Positions 49,906 through 60,641 of a stretch of DNA of 64,000 bases are shown piece by piece. Each line of letters opens with the position of its first letter. The first letter of the stretch is position 1. The notes beneath the pieces are model-generated. The model did no database searches, had not been told where the DNA came from, and saw only the letters and a list, made by a program, of their open reading frames with translations. The position numbers were made by a program, and so were the translations under genes. The stretch spans positions 1 to 64,000 of the forward strand of contig JAFZLJ010000022.1 of assembly GCA_017551545.1 (NCBI GenBank), read 5' to 3'. This DNA is from Treponema sp. (GTDB taxonomy: Bacteria > Spirochaetota > Spirochaetia > Treponematales > Treponemataceae).

Positions 49906-51390
49906 TTATTTATACAACGGAGCAACGGTGTCTACCATCTTCTGGTATTCGGCGTAGGCTTTGTCGTAGGCTTTTACGTTTTTGGCAATTGGTTTAGCGG
50001 TTTTTGTTTCGTCGAGCTTGATGTGTTCGGCACAAAGCTTTGCAATGCTGCATTTTCCGCTCATGTTTTTAAGACACCACAAGGCCTGAACTGCTCCACC
50101 AAGGGCTGCTGCTTCGTCCAGGGCAGGAACGTGGATTGGAAGATTCATAATATCTGCAACAATCTGGCGCCAGATAGGAGATTTTGAACCTCCGCCAATC
50201 AGACGAATCTGTTTTGGTTTAAATCCCAGCTTGCGGAAGGCATCAAGACCGCCACGCATAGCAAATACTGCAGATTCCAAAGAAGCGCGGGCAATGTTTG
50301 CACGGTTTGTATTTGCAGAAGTAAGACCTGTAATGCTTGCACGTCCGTTTGGTAAGTTTGGAGTACGTTCACCATTGAAGAATGGAATTACCAGAACGCC
50401 TTCTGAACCACATGGAGCTTTTGCTGCTTCGCCATCCAGTTCTTTTACATCCATATTGAAAAGTCCGCGTACAAATTCTGTAGCAACTGTACAGTTCATT
50501 GTACACAAAAGTGGAAGCCATCCGCCTGTAGAAGAACAGAAGCCCGAAAGTCCGTTTGCAGGATCAGCAATCGGCTTGTCTGAATATCCGTAGAGAGTTC
50601 CGGAAGTTCCCATAGACATTGTAAGGAATCCGTCGGCAACGGTACCTGTTCCAACAGCACCCATCATGTTGTCTCCACCACCTGCAGAAACAGGGATGCC
50701 TGCAGGAATGCCATATTTTTTGGCAGCAGCTTCTGTAACTACTCCAGCTGGTGCACTTGGTTCAATCAGTTTTGGAAGCAGACCCAAAAGCTTTGGATCG
50801 ATGATGTTACAAATTTCTTTTGACCACTTGCGTTTTTTAGAATCGAACAAGGCTGTACCGGAAGCATCGCCGTATTCCATTACATATTGACCTGTGAGTT
50901 TCCAGTTTAAGTAGTCATGTGGAAGCATGATATAAGCGAGCTTTTCAAATGCGGCAGGTTTGTTTTCCTTGAGCCACAAGATTTTTGGAGCGGTAAAGCC
51001 CGGAAGCATAAGGTTGCCCAGAAGCTTTACAACATTTTTATCTCCACCGGCAGCCTTTGTAATTTTTTCACACTGCTTTGCTGTAGAAGTATCGCACCAG
51101 AGCTTGATGTTATAAAGAGCCTTTCCATTTTTTCCAAGAGGAACAAAGCCGTGCTGCTGACCAGAAACACCAATGGCTTCGATAGTCTTTTTGTTTGCAG
51201 CACTCAATTTTCCAAAACAAACATCAAGTCCGTTGTCGAACCATTCTGCTTTTTGTTCGCGTGTTCCATCAGCCTTGGAAATAAGTTCCATTGGGCAGCT
51301 GGCCTTTTCAATAATTTCCTTTTTCTCGTAATCATAAATTACAACCTTCATACTCTGTGTACCAAGGTCAATTCCAGCAACAGTTTTCAT
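49906..51390 (-). CDS. xylB: Xylulokinase
   Basis: A 494-residue FGGY-family sugar kinase with GIDLGTQSMKVVIYDYEKK at the N-terminus, AIGVSGQQHGFVPLG (typical xylulokinase signature), GDASGTALFDSKKRKWSKEI and the C-terminal GGGSKSPIWRQIVADIMNLP and LGGAVQAL. It phosphorylates D-xylulose for the pentose phosphate pathway. AGGAG precedes the ATG, and a repeat hairpin sits in the leader. Confidence 0.93.
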   Translation of the reverse strand: MKTVAGIDLGTQSMKVVIYDYEKKEIIEKASCPMELISKADGTREQKAEWFDNGLDVCFGKLSAANKKTIEAIGVSGQQHGFVPLGKNGKALYNIKLWCDTSTAKQCEKITKAAGGDKNVVKLLGNLMLPGFTAPKILWLKENKPAAFEKLAYIMLPHDYLNWKLTGQYVMEYGDASGTALFDSKKRKWSKEICNIIDPKLLGLLPKLIEPSAPAGVVTEAAAKKYGIPAGIPVSAGGGDNMMGAVGTGTVADGFLTMSMGTSGTLYGYSDKPIADPANGLSGFCSSTGGWLPLLCTMNCTVATEFVRGLFNMDVKELDGEAAKAPCGSEGVLVIPFFNGERTPNLPNGRASITGLTSANTNRANIARASLESAVFAMRGGLDAFRKLGFKPKQIRLIGGGSKSPIWRQIVADIMNLPIHVPALDEAAALGGAVQALWCLKNMSGKCSIAKLCAEHIKLDETKTAKPIAKNVKAYDKAYAEYQKMVDTVAPLYK

Positions 51391-51406
51391 TTATTTCTCC
51401 TGTGTT

Positions 51407-51448
51407 ATTGTCGCGGTCCCTGAGCCTGTCGAAGGGTGACCCGACAAT
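51407..51448. repeat. Hairpin with CCCTGAGCCTGTCGAAGGG core in the xylB leader
   Basis: The repeat arm CCCTGAGCCTGTCGAAGGG (51418-51436) is nested in flanking arms ATTGTCG / CGACAAT with one bulge. It is the same repeat family as the pair inside the ABC ATPase at 54638. Located about 17 bases upstream of the xylB ATG, it would form a hairpin in that transcript. Confidence 0.7.
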
Positions 51449-51563
51449 CTATTTTTTTCATAAATTCTAATACAAACCCCGAATAAGTCAAGCGGAATTT
51501 TTCTTATGTTTTATTTGTCATTTTTAATAATAAATGCTATTCTGACGATGGAATCAGTATTTT

Positions 51564-52517
51564 ATGGAAACAACAAAAAACACACGTCCCGTTTTTGGCT
51601 ATATTCTTGCTGCAATTACAATTTTTTTCTGGGGAATAACTTTTATCTGTACAAAGGCGCTGCTTAATGATTTTTCGGCGCTTGAGATTCTTTTTTTCAG
51701 GTTTCTGGCGGCTTACATTGGACTTTGGATTATCAGACCAAAACGTCAAAAAATTGAACCCCGCGACAATATCTTCTTTATCCTTGCGGGGCTTTCTGGC
51801 GTAGTGCTTTATCAGTTTACAGAAAACATGGCAATCAATTTTACAAATGCTTCGAACGTAAGTGTAATCGTAAGTATCTGCCCGCTTTTTACAGCTCTTA
51901 TTGCTCAGTACTTTTTAAAAGAAAACAATCTGAATCTGTGGTTTCTTTTAGGTTTTCTTATTTCAATCACAGGTGTTGCGCTTGTATGCTTCAACGGAAA
52001 AATGGAACTTGAACTTAATCCTGTAGGCGACCTGCTTGCTCTTTTTGCTGCAGTCTGCTGGGGATTCTATTCGCTTTTTGTTTCGCTCATTAATAGAAAA
52101 AAATACGACCCAATCTGTGCAACCCGCCGCGTTTTCTTTTATGCAGTTTTGTTCATGCTTCCGCTTATGGCTTGTGGTTTTCTTGTTACAAAAAGTGGAG
52201 CTCAGGGTGGAATGGCTGAATCAATGGCTGTTACCTTCGATAAAGCAATAAACGCTGCCCGTTTTTCAAAGCCATTAAACTGGTTCAACCTGCTTTTCCT
52301 TGGTTTTGTTGCAAGTGGTTTTTGTTTTAGTGCCTGGAACAAAACATGTGAAATTCTTGGAACTGTAAAGGTAACCTGCGGACTTTATCTTATTCCTGTT
52401 GTTACAATCATTTTTGCGTTCTTCACCCTTGGCGAACAGATTACTCTTCTTGGCGGCATTGGTGCAGTAATAACAATTGTAGGATTGTTTATAAGCGAAA
52501 AAAAGACAAAAGAATAA
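51564..52517 (+). CDS. EamA/DMT-family transporter
   Basis: A 317-residue protein with ten hydrophobic segments in two EamA halves, for example VFGYILAAITIFFWGITFIC at the start and TVKVTCGLYLIPVVTIIFAF near the end. Family members export or import drugs and metabolites; the substrate is unknown. An extra hydrophilic loop (TKSGAQGGMAESMAVTFDKA) lies between helices 6 and 7. Confidence 0.87.
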   Translation: METTKNTRPVFGYILAAITIFFWGITFICTKALLNDFSALEILFFRFLAAYIGLWIIRPKRQKIEPRDNIFFILAGLSGVVLYQFTENMAINFTNASNVSVIVSICPLFTALIAQYFLKENNLNLWFLLGFLISITGVALVCFNGKMELELNPVGDLLALFAAVCWGFYSLFVSLINRKKYDPICATRRVFFYAVLFMLPLMACGFLVTKSGAQGGMAESMAVTFDKAINAARFSKPLNWFNLLFLGFVASGFCFSAWNKTCEILGTVKVTCGLYLIPVVTIIFAFFTLGEQITLLGGIGAVITIVGLFISEKKTKE

Positions 52518-52563
52518 TCGTGTGATATAATCAAAAACTAATTAAAACCTTAAGGAACAAAAA

Positions 52564-53850
52564 ATGAAAAAATCAATAATGATTATTACGGTTGTTCTTG
52601 CCTGCGTTTGTTTCAGCTGCTGTACAAAAAAATCAGAAACCGCTAAAAATACACAGTCTCCGTTTCAGAGTCAGTTTCCAGGTTTAAGTTCAAATAAAGA
52701 TTCAGCAGAAGCTCAGCCTGTAGAAGATAGTTTTGTAGAAGATGATTTTATAAAAGAAGCACGCCTTTGTGATCTTGCCCAAAAATATGGATTTAAAGTA
52801 GGTGCCTGCATTTCTTATAATCTGGTATCTCGTTCCGGTTATGTAAAAATGCTTACAGATGACTTTAACACAACAACAGGAACAAATGAATTCAAAGCAT
52901 ACTCATTGCTTGACCAAAGAAAAAGCATGGCCCAGGGTGTGCCTGTTATGAACTACTATCAGGCAGATGCAATTGCACGTCTTGCGCAGGCAAAAGGAAT
53001 TGGAATCCGCGGGCATGTTCTTGTCTGGGATGCCTACATGACAGAATGGTTTTTCCGTGAAGATTTTAGATCAGACGGAAAAATTGTAAACAAAGATGAA
53101 ATGCAGCGACGCGTAAAATTATACATTGAAGATGTTATAACTCATTTTGAAACTCAGTTTCCTGGTGTAGTTTACTGCTGGGATGTTGTTAATGAAGCAG
53201 TTGCCGACGAAGTAAATGAGCGTGTTGCAGACAATGATTATCATTTACGAAAAAGCCGTGGTGGAAGCCCAAACCTTTTTTACGGAATAATGGGTGAAGA
53301 CTATGTAAAATACGCCTTCCAGTGTGCCCGCGAAACTGTAGATAAAGTAAATCCGGATATCAAACTTTTTTACAACGACTACAACACTTTTTACGAAGAC
53401 AAGCGCGATGCAATTATCAGAATGATTCAGTATATCAATAAAGAAGAAAAGCTTTGCGATGGTATAGGAATGCAGGGGTATATAGGAGGCTACGGTCAGC
53501 AGGAAGGCTGTATGAATCCGAATGATTTGAACCTTATAAAAACTGCAATCAAAAAATACAGTGACCTTGGATTTGAAGTTCAGCTTACAGAAGTTGCCGT
53601 CAGAAATTACGACAAAGCACAGATAGACAAGCATGCAGAATTTTATGGAAAGCTTTTCAAGACAATCATAAGTGCCTGCAATGAAGGTGCAAATTTTACA
53701 GGAATAACAATCTGGGGAATTACAGATAATCCGTCTATGCCAAAAAATGATTACAGTTATAAAATGAACGGGCCATACTGCGGATTGTTTTCTGAATTCT
53801 ATGAGCCAAAGGAATCGTATAAAGAAGTATACAAGGTCCTTTGTGAATAA
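52564..53850 (+). CDS. GH10 endo-1,4-beta-xylanase, lipoprotein
   Basis: A 428-residue GH10 enzyme with a lipoprotein signal (MKKSIMIITVVLACVCFSCC; lipobox Cys near residue 19 or 20) and a Ser/Glu-rich linker. Acid/base Glu is in DVVNEAVADE near residue 210, nucleophile Glu in QLTEVAVRN near 342. It should be anchored at the surface and cut xylan there. The typical GH10 WDAYMTEWFF replaces the WHSQ loop, a divergence that may affect substrate preference. Confidence 0.9.
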   Translation: MKKSIMIITVVLACVCFSCCTKKSETAKNTQSPFQSQFPGLSSNKDSAEAQPVEDSFVEDDFIKEARLCDLAQKYGFKVGACISYNLVSRSGYVKMLTDDFNTTTGTNEFKAYSLLDQRKSMAQGVPVMNYYQADAIARLAQAKGIGIRGHVLVWDAYMTEWFFREDFRSDGKIVNKDEMQRRVKLYIEDVITHFETQFPGVVYCWDVVNEAVADEVNERVADNDYHLRKSRGGSPNLFYGIMGEDYVKYAFQCARETVDKVNPDIKLFYNDYNTFYEDKRDAIIRMIQYINKEEKLCDGIGMQGYIGGYGQQEGCMNPNDLNLIKTAIKKYSDLGFEVQLTEVAVRNYDKAQIDKHAEFYGKLFKTIISACNEGANFTGITIWGITDNPSMPKNDYSYKMNGPYCGLFSEFYEPKESYKEVYKVLCE

Positions 53851-53874
53851 TTACAAGCAGGTTATAAAGCAGCT

Positions 53875-55443
53875 ATGCCACAAAATACACTGATAACAAT
53901 TCAAAATTGCCGGATTGATAATTCTCGAAAAACAATTGTTCAGAATATAAATTGGACAATGAATGCAGGAGAAAACTGGCTTGTTATTGGACCAAACGGC
54001 GGCGGCAAGGCTGATTTTTTAAATGCACTTGCTGGTGTTGGAGGGCTCAAAATAACTCCAAATGCTGGACAGGATGTTTCGCTTTTTTCAAACAGTTTTG
54101 CAGGTTCAACAGAAATAGTTTCTCTGGAACGCGCTGCAAAAATTATTCAGGAAGAACGCGACAACGACGAAAGTGATTATGTAGAAGGCGGCGTAGATAT
54201 TGGCCGTACGGCCCGAATGTTTATAGCACAGTCGCTCTGGCCTGATATTAAAAAGGGTAAGCCGCTCCCTCCAGAAGCCCAGGAGTTTGATAACCGCCCT
54301 GAAATTGAATTAACAGGAATAAAAAAGATTCTTGACCGTGGATTAAAATATCTTTCTACCGGCGAAATAAGACGAACTCTTTTAGCCCGTGCACTCATCA
54401 GCGGCAAGCAGCTTTTAATTCTTTCAGACCCATTTGCCGGACTTGATGCCCAGAGCCGAAAGATTATTTTTGATTTTATAGAAAGGGAAATGACAGGGGC
54501 CCTTGGGCTTATTCTTGGTATGGAGCGCTGGAACGAAATTCCTGACACAATTACTCACGTACTGGAATTTACTAACAAAGAGATTTCTTTCTGCGGTGCG
54601 CGTGGTGATTATGAAAAAGTAATGCATCAGCGGGAGACCCTTCGACAAGCTCAGGGTTCCCAGGTGCTCGTACTTCCAGATAACGGAATTGTGGTCCCTG
54701 AGCGTGTCGAAGGGCTGCAAAACTCTTCCGAACTAGACTCGCCCCTTGTCCAAATGACCAACGTAAACGTAGCATGGGGCGACAATCATGTACTCCGAAA
54801 TCTGAACTGGACTGTAAATAAGGGTGAACACTGGCTCATTCAGGGCCCGAACGGCAGCGGAAAAACAACTCTTCTTGAGCTTATTACCGGCGATAATATG
54901 CAGGTTTTCTGCAATGACGTAAAGCTTTTTGGCAAAAAACGCGGCTCCGGCGAAACAATCTGGGATATAAAAAAGCAGTTGGGCATAGTTTCATACCGCC
55001 TTCATGTAGAATACAGAATGCTTGGCGGAACAAGTTTGCTCAATGTAATAATTTCGGGCTTCAGAGACTCAATAGGCCTTTACGAAGCCGCAAAAGACAC
55101 CGAAATTGACCTTGCAAAAAAATGGCTTGCCTTTGGCGGGTTTTCCGGCCGCGAAAACGAATCCTTCGGCAACCTGAGCTACGGCGAACAGCGTGCAATA
55201 TTAATCCTTCGTTCCGCAGTAAAGTCACCGGCCTTGCTCATCTTAGATGAACCCTGCCACGGCCTGGATGAAAACTTCCGCACAAAAGTCCTTCACCTTA
55301 TGGAACTAATAGGCGAAGGCGGCACCACCACAATGCTCCACGTAACCCACGACCCAACAGAAATTCTTCCTTGTGAAAAAAATATCCTCCAGCTATGTCC
55401 GCAGGAGGATCCGATGTATGTTATTAAAACGATTCGCCACTAA
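53875..55443 (+). CDS. Two-domain ABC ATPase (ModF-like)
   Basis: A 522-residue soluble protein with two ATPase domains. The first is degenerate: Walker A GPNGGGKADF lacks the Thr/Ser after Lys, and Walker B LLILSDPFAGLD lacks the catalytic Glu. The second is intact: GPNGSGKTTLL, LSYGEQRAI, LLILDEPCHGLD. The layout is like ModF/YbiT-type proteins. The inter-domain linker is an in-frame repeat insertion at 54638-54714, encoding about 26 residues. The partner permease is unknown. Confidence 0.85.
   Translation: MPQNTLITIQNCRIDNSRKTIVQNINWTMNAGENWLVIGPNGGGKADFLNALAGVGGLKITPNAGQDVSLFSNSFAGSTEIVSLERAAKIIQEERDNDESDYVEGGVDIGRTARMFIAQSLWPDIKKGKPLPPEAQEFDNRPEIELTGIKKILDRGLKYLSTGEIRRTLLARALISGKQLLILSDPFAGLDAQSRKIIFDFIEREMTGALGLILGMERWNEIPDTITHVLEFTNKEISFCGARGDYEKVMHQRETLRQAQGSQVLVLPDNGIVVPERVEGLQNSSELDSPLVQMTNVNVAWGDNHVLRNLNWTVNKGEHWLIQGPNGSGKTTLLELITGDNMQVFCNDVKLFGKKRGSGETIWDIKKQLGIVSYRLHVEYRMLGGTSLLNVIISGFRDSIGLYEAAKDTEIDLAKKWLAFGGFSGRENESFGNLSYGEQRAILILRSAVKSPALLILDEPCHGLDENFRTKVLHLMELIGEGGTTTMLHVTHDPTEILPCEKNILQLCPQEDPMYVIKTIRH
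54638..54714. repeat. Palindromic repeat inserted in frame in the ABC ATPase linker
   Basis: Arms CCCTTCGACAAGCTCAGGG and CCCTGAGCGTGTCGAAGGG, 18 of 19 complementary, bracket 39 bases. The 77-base element is read as codons RETLRQAQGSQVLVLPDNGI and VVPERVEGLQ without disrupting the frame, between the two ATPase domains. The core arm is the same as the xylB-leader repeat. Confidence 0.85.
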
Positions 55444-55507
55444 AATTCAATTTGTATTTTTTTTTCATCTGTTCTATAATATATAGCATAAAAACTCAGA
55501 GGTGATT

Positions 55508-57577
55508 ATGCACAGCATTAAGGGAAAACTTATCATATTGACCGTATCGATTGTTCTGGTGGGAATTATTGCTACAGGTGGATTGGCATATTATTTTGCA
55601 GATAAGGCTTTAAGAGCTTCTTCACGCAGCAGTTTTGAGGCTGTTGCAAATGATGCAACTAATCAGATAAATGAATTGAACGAAAAGGAATTCATGCTTT
55701 TGAATTCTATTGCAGAAATGCCGTTTGCAAGAGATCCTGAAGTTTCTCTTGAAGAAAAAAACAGACAGATGGCAGATGTTGTAAACCTGAATGTAGATAA
55801 ATACGAAAACTGTGCCTTCTACGATGAAGACGGTTTTACATATATTCGTTCTACCGGCCAGAAACTCAACCTTGCATCTGGACGCGTTTACTTTGAACAG
55901 GCAATGAAGGGTTCAAATTATGTAGTTGATCCTGCATTTTCTTCTGTAATCAATGCTGTTCTTATGTTCTATGCAGTTCCGGTTTATAACTACAAAGGAA
56001 AGATTCACGGAGTTGCAGTTTCTGTAATTAAGGGAAACAGACTTTCGCACATTGTAACAGATATTCCAATTGGTGAAGGTTATCATCCGTTTGTAGTAAG
56101 TAAATCTACAGGCGAAATTATTGGTATGCCTGAAACTATGGAAATTGACCTTGAGCAGAATACAGCCCTTAAAGAAGCTGTAGACAAGGCTATGGCAGGT
56201 TTTGATGACATTATGGAATACAACGACACACTTACCGGCAAGAAAATGTCGTTCCTTGCAAAGGAAGTTCCTTCAAAACCAGAATGGCTTGTTGTTTGTT
56301 CTGTTCCTTATGATTTCTACTTTGGCGGACTTAAGCACATCAAGAACTCAATCATTATTGTTGTTAGTGTTGCTTTCATCATTATTCTTTTAAGTCTTTT
56401 GCTTTCTCTTAATAAATTTCTTAGACCGCTTCTTGAACTTACAAATTCAATTTCTGAACTTGCAAGCGACAGTGCCGACCTTACACGAAAAATTCAGGTT
56501 CGCAATAAAGATGAAATTGGAAAGGTTGTTACAGGATTTAACTTGTTCACAGACAAGCTCCGCAACATCATTATGGATATTAAAACTTCGCAGGAAACTT
56601 TGGATACTGTAAGTGTTGATATGAGTCACTCTGCTACAGATACTTCAAATATCATGGCTCAGATTTCTTCAAGCATTGATGAGCTTCATACTCAGCTTGG
56701 TGAACAGGCTTGTACAGTTGCCGAAACAGTATTTAAGGTAAACGAAGTTTCTACAAATATTTCTTCGCTTGATGATTTGATTACTGTTCAGGTAAACGAA
56801 GTAACACAGGCTTCTACTACTGTAGAAGAAATGGTAAGCAATATTGCTTCGGTAAACAGAATTGTAGACCGCATGGCTTCTTCATTCAGCAACCTTGAAA
56901 GCAATGTACGCAACGGTTCAGAAAAGCAGGTTCTTGTAAATGATAGAATCATTAAGATTCAGGATGAATCAGAAATGCTTGAAGAGGCCAACACTGTAAT
57001 TCAGGGAATTGCCGAACAGACAAACCTTCTTGCTATGAACGCCGCAATCGAAGCTGCACACGCTGGTGAAGCAGGAAAGGGCTTCTCTGTAGTAGCAGAC
57101 GAAATCCGTAAGCTTTCTGAAGATTCTTCTGAACAGTCACAGAAAATTGGTGAACAGCTTTCAAAAATCAGAGAGTCTATTGCCGGTGTAACAATTGCTT
57201 CCGGAGAATCGCTTGAATCATTTAATAAGCTTTCTGGTATGATTGCCGAAACAGATAATCTTGTACGCCAGATTAAAGATTCAATGAATGAACAGACAGA
57301 AGGTTCTAAGCATATTAATGAATCGCTCCAGACCTTGAACAACAATACACGCGATGTTCGTTCTTCTAGTAACATCATGACCGAAAGCAACAGACTGGTT
57401 ATGGATAAGATTCATATTCTTGAATCAGTTACAGAGACAATGGCTAACAACATGAACGGAGTTGCAGAAGATTCTAAGAAAATTGCAGAAGCAGGAATTG
57501 TCCTTTCAGAAAATTCCCGCAACGTTCGCAACAGTGTTTCTAAAATCAGCGCTCAGATTAAACAGTTCAAAGTATAA
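55508..57577 (+). CDS. Methyl-accepting chemotaxis protein with dCache sensor
   Basis: A 689-residue receptor: transmembrane helix near residues 9-31, an extracellular dCache-like domain (about 35-275), a second helix at 279-302 ([20 protein letters not shown]), a HAMP domain and the methylation/signalling domain. The hairpin tip reads [34 protein letters not shown]. The ATG at 55508 after GAGG is chosen. It is convergent with the second receptor gene. Confidence 0.92.
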   Translation: MHSIKGKLIILTVSIVLVGIIATGGLAYYFADKALRASSRSSFEAVANDATNQINELNEKEFMLLNSIAEMPFARDPEVSLEEKNRQMADVVNLNVDKYENCAFYDEDGFTYIRSTGQKLNLASGRVYFEQAMKGSNYVVDPAFSSVINAVLMFYAVPVYNYKGKIHGVAVSVIKGNRLSHIVTDIPIGEGYHPFVVSKSTGEIIGMPETMEIDLEQNTALKEAVDKAMAGFDDIMEYNDTLTGKKMSFLAKEVPSKPEWLVVCSVPYDFYFGGLKHIKNSIIIVVSVAFIIILLSLLLSLNKFLRPLLELTNSISELASDSADLTRKIQVRNKDEIGKVVTGFNLFTDKLRNIIMDIKTSQETLDTVSVDMSHSATDTSNIMAQISSSIDELHTQLGEQACTVAETVFKVNEVSTNISSLDDLITVQVNEVTQASTTVEEMVSNIASVNRIVDRMASSFSNLESNVRNGSEKQVLVNDRIIKIQDESEMLEEANTVIQGIAEQTNLLAMNAAIEAAHAGEAGKGFSVVADEIRKLSEDSSEQSQKIGEQLSKIRESIAGVTIASGESLESFNKLSGMIAETDNLVRQIKDSMNEQTEGSKHINESLQTLNNNTRDVRSSSNIMTESNRLVMDKIHILESVTETMANNMNGVAEDSKKIAEAGIVLSENSRNVRNSVSKISAQIKQFKV

Positions 57578-57580
57578 GGC

Positions 57581-59449
57581 TTACAACTCAAACTTGCCCA
57601 GCTCATCATTAATGTTCTGTACAGACTGCTGATTTGCCTGGGCTTTGTCATTTATAATTTCAATTGACTGAGAGAAGTCTTTCAAGATTCCAAGCGAAAG
57701 ATTCATAGAACCGTCAAGCTTGCCAGAAAGTTCAACTACATTCTTTATGCCTTCTGTAATTTCTTCTGTATAGTTTGCCTGGTTCTGAATAAGTTCATTT
57801 ACGCTCTTAATATTCTGCGAAATCTTATTTGTTGTAGAAAGAATTTCTTCGGCACCTGTAGACTGAATTTCCATTGTCTGTGCAATGTTTTCAACAACGT
57901 GTGTCTGAGTTTCAATTTCCTGCTGAATCTTATAGAACATTGTCTTAGTATCCTGCATGCTCGAAGAACCGTTTTGAATAGCATTTGTAATTTCTATAAT
58001 CAAATCTTTAATGCTCTTTGCCTGGCTTTGTGTACTTTCTGCAAGCTTACGGATTTCATCGGCAACTACAGAGAATCCTTGTCCGGCTTCACCAGCGTGT
58101 GCAGCCTCAATAGCAGCGTTCATGGCAAGCAAGTTTGTCTGTGAAGCAACCTGCTGAATAACCTGAATAACTTCAGACATCTTCTTAGATTTTTCACTTA
58201 CCGAATTAATAACAAGCTCTGTTTTTTGTACTTCGGAAGAACCTGCTTCGGAAGAATCAGAAAGGTTCTTTGAAAGTTCTCGCGCCTGCTGAATAAGTTC
58301 ATTGATGTGGTTTGTATTTTCGGCCATCTGCGAAATAGCTTCGGCGTTCTGCTCTTCGGCCATTGCCTGTTCCTGCATGGTTGCACTGACTTTTGAAGCA
58401 TCTTCATTAAGCTTGTAAATATTGTTCTTTGCAGATTCAAGAACATTGTCTTTTTCCTGATTCCTTTTCTGCATTTCTTCAAAGCTTGTTACAATCATGT
58501 TCATACTTGTAGAAGAATTGTCTGTAATAGAAAGAAGATCATTTGCAGCATCGCCTACAGAAGTAGATTCAGATTTTAATGCTGTAAGCGACTGGTACAG
58601 GAATTCCATAAGCTTGTTCATAGATGTCATGATTACACCAAAGTCATCAAAGGTTCCAATGTTTAATCGTGCAACAAGGTTTCCTTCTTTTCTAAGGGCA
58701 TCAATCTGTTCTACAGTCATCTTAAAGCGCTTTCTAAGCTGGTTCAGAATAAGAATACAAAGAGGAAGCGAAATGGCACTACTCATTATAAGTGCATACA
58801 AACCTTTTCGTATAAAATATGCAATGGTCCAGCCGTGACGAACAGCACTATAACCAGAGCAGAACAAATGCCAGCCAACAATAAGCATTACATTAATGAT
58901 GATTACTGCAAGAGAGTGGGTGTAGCGTGAGTTTTTCATGCCGTCTGTATTCTGAATTTTTAATTTTGCAAGCTGAGTTCGGGCCATTATGTTAAAACAT
59001 TTTGTAGAATAAGAAATGGCAAGCATGGCATAAAGCATTACAAGAACAAGAATAATCAGAAGGTCTGTAAGGTTGTAATTAAGGCCACCGGTAAGTGTCT
59101 TGATTACGATTGTAGAACCGTTTCCTACAGGATATCCAAGAAGAATTGAAATAATCGAAAGAGTATTAATTCTTGAAAGGATTTTCTGAGCATTATGTTT
59201 TTCTTCTTCTGTTAAAGAACGATTTTCTGCTTCTTTTACAAGCCTTGAAAGAGGTTTAAGCATTCTCCAGACAATTATTGAAATAAGGATAAAAACACCG
59301 GCAGCAGGTCCAAGCGAAGTTCCAAGGTGTGATGCCCAGTCCATCCAGGTAGAACCTTTAATCTGAGTTACCTGAAAAGATGAAAGTAAAGGAACTCCAA
59401 TTACAGTTGAAAGTCCAAAAAACAGTAAATAGATGCTAAATAAATTCAT
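57581..59449 (-). CDS. Methyl-accepting chemotaxis protein with multi-pass N-terminus
   Basis: A 622-residue receptor with about six transmembrane helices in the first 240 residues instead of an extracellular sensor, a HAMP-like segment and the full signalling domain ([36 protein letters not shown]). The ATG at 59449 with GGAG five bases ahead is preferred over the upstream TTG codon. Multi-pass receptors of this kind may sense membrane or cytoplasmic cues. It ends three bases from the receptor at 55508. Confidence 0.9.
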   Translation of the reverse strand: MNLFSIYLLFFGLSTVIGVPLLSSFQVTQIKGSTWMDWASHLGTSLGPAAGVFILISIIVWRMLKPLSRLVKEAENRSLTEEEKHNAQKILSRINTLSIISILLGYPVGNGSTIVIKTLTGGLNYNLTDLLIILVLVMLYAMLAISYSTKCFNIMARTQLAKLKIQNTDGMKNSRYTHSLAVIIINVMLIVGWHLFCSGYSAVRHGWTIAYFIRKGLYALIMSSAISLPLCILILNQLRKRFKMTVEQIDALRKEGNLVARLNIGTFDDFGVIMTSMNKLMEFLYQSLTALKSESTSVGDAANDLLSITDNSSTSMNMIVTSFEEMQKRNQEKDNVLESAKNNIYKLNEDASKVSATMQEQAMAEEQNAEAISQMAENTNHINELIQQARELSKNLSDSSEAGSSEVQKTELVINSVSEKSKKMSEVIQVIQQVASQTNLLAMNAAIEAAHAGEAGQGFSVVADEIRKLAESTQSQAKSIKDLIIEITNAIQNGSSSMQDTKTMFYKIQQEIETQTHVVENIAQTMEIQSTGAEEILSTTNKISQNIKSVNELIQNQANYTEEITEGIKNVVELSGKLDGSMNLSLGILKDFSQSIEIINDKAQANQQSVQNINDELGKFEL

Positions 59450-59541
59450 AACTCCATGCTCCAAATAAAGAGAAAAAATATACTTTTATTATACCACAAA
59501 TATGCCGATTTTACTAATAAATAATAATCTATTCGGATTAT

Positions 59542-59571
59542 TTGACATATATATATTTACTATGATATACT
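59542..59571 (+). promoter_or_regulatory. Promoter of the M23 peptidase-bactofilin operon
   Basis: TTGACA (59542-59547) and TATACT (59566-59571) are 18 bases apart. The transcript would have a leader of about 30 bases with a GTGGGG ribosome binding site before the TTG start codon. Confidence 0.6.
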
Positions 59572-59609
59572 ATAAATTACGGTATATAAAATAAAGTGGG
59601 GAAAATGTT

Positions 59610-60635
59610 TTGCCAAGAACACAACGAAAGGTAAAAAAGTTCGAAAAACGCTTCGCAAACAAAGTTACGAATAAAACAAGCAGTTTCTTTAAGTCATTTG
59701 GCATGTTTTTTGTTCGTGCGTTTAAACTTTTTGACAGCAAGCTTACAATTATGGTTGTTCCCCATTCTCATGGTAAAGTAATCAATTTCCAGACAAATGT
59801 ATTTGCAATAACACTCGGATTTTTAATTTCAATTGGCGTTATTTCTTCTTTTGTTTACTTCAACCGTCATTCAATGGCATCTAAAACTGAAATTTCAAAT
59901 CTTATGAGTCAGAACCGCGAAACTCTTGCAAGTCTTGATCAGCTTCGTGATGAAAATGCAAACCTTTTTAAGGCTGCAAAACGATTCCAGACTTCACTTT
60001 CACAGAGTCTTTCGCTTCTTGGTATTCAGCAGGTTGAATCAAGTTTTGATACTTCGCTTAACAACGGAGACCTTTCTTCTTTATTTAATTCAAAAGAAAT
60101 TACTACAGGTTCGGCACGCGAGCTTGCAGATATAAAAGAGTTAACATCTTACCTTGAAAGTGCTGTTGATCCGATTGAACAGATTGGAAAGATGATTAAG
60201 ACACAGCAGGCACTCTTTACAGAAATTCCAAGTATCTGTCCTCTTAAGAGTCCAAACCTTCACGTTTCAATGGCATTTGGTCCAAACCTGCACCCTCTTA
60301 CAAATCAGTGGTACATTCATAAGGGAATTGACTTTTCTACATACCGTTCGGGCGACGCTGTAATGGCAACTGCTTCCGGACAGGTAGTAAACGTAGGCTT
60401 TGATTCAAACTACGGAAACTTTGTAATTATAAAACACAATCACGGTATTTATACACGCTATGCTCACTTGAGTGGTTATCGTGTTAAAAAAGGACAGCTA
60501 GTAGAGCAGGGTACCATAATAGGTACTGTTGGAAATACCGGTATTTCTACAGGTCCTCACCTTCATTATGAAGTTCACATTGGTTCCGATGTAGTTGATC
60601 CTGCAAAATACGTAAACGTTAAGCTTTCAAAATAG
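59610..60635 (+). CDS. M23 (LytM) peptidoglycan peptidase, TTG start
   Basis: A 341-residue protein: basic N-terminus, one transmembrane helix near residues 58-82, a coiled-coil (about 90-130), then a LytM domain with the zinc residues in HKGIDFSTY and HLHYEVHIG and the middle YTRYAHLSGYRV. The N-terminal ATG reading frame is unrelated: translation starts at TTG 59610, following GTGGGG. It is encoded ahead of bactofilin, the typical shape-determination pair. Confidence 0.88.
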   Translation: MPRTQRKVKKFEKRFANKVTNKTSSFFKSFGMFFVRAFKLFDSKLTIMVVPHSHGKVINFQTNVFAITLGFLISIGVISSFVYFNRHSMASKTEISNLMSQNRETLASLDQLRDENANLFKAAKRFQTSLSQSLSLLGIQQVESSFDTSLNNGDLSSLFNSKEITTGSARELADIKELTSYLESAVDPIEQIGKMIKTQQALFTEIPSICPLKSPNLHVSMAFGPNLHPLTNQWYIHKGIDFSTYRSGDAVMATASGQVVNVGFDSNYGNFVIIKHNHGIYTRYAHLSGYRVKKGQLVEQGTIIGTVGNTGISTGPHLHYEVHIGSDVVDPAKYVNVKLSK

Positions 60636-60641
60636 GTTCTT

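Noticed and set aside
59605-59634. ATG start of the M23 peptidase at 59605
   Set aside because: That frame stops after nine codons; the TTG at 59610 opens the correct frame after GTGGGG.
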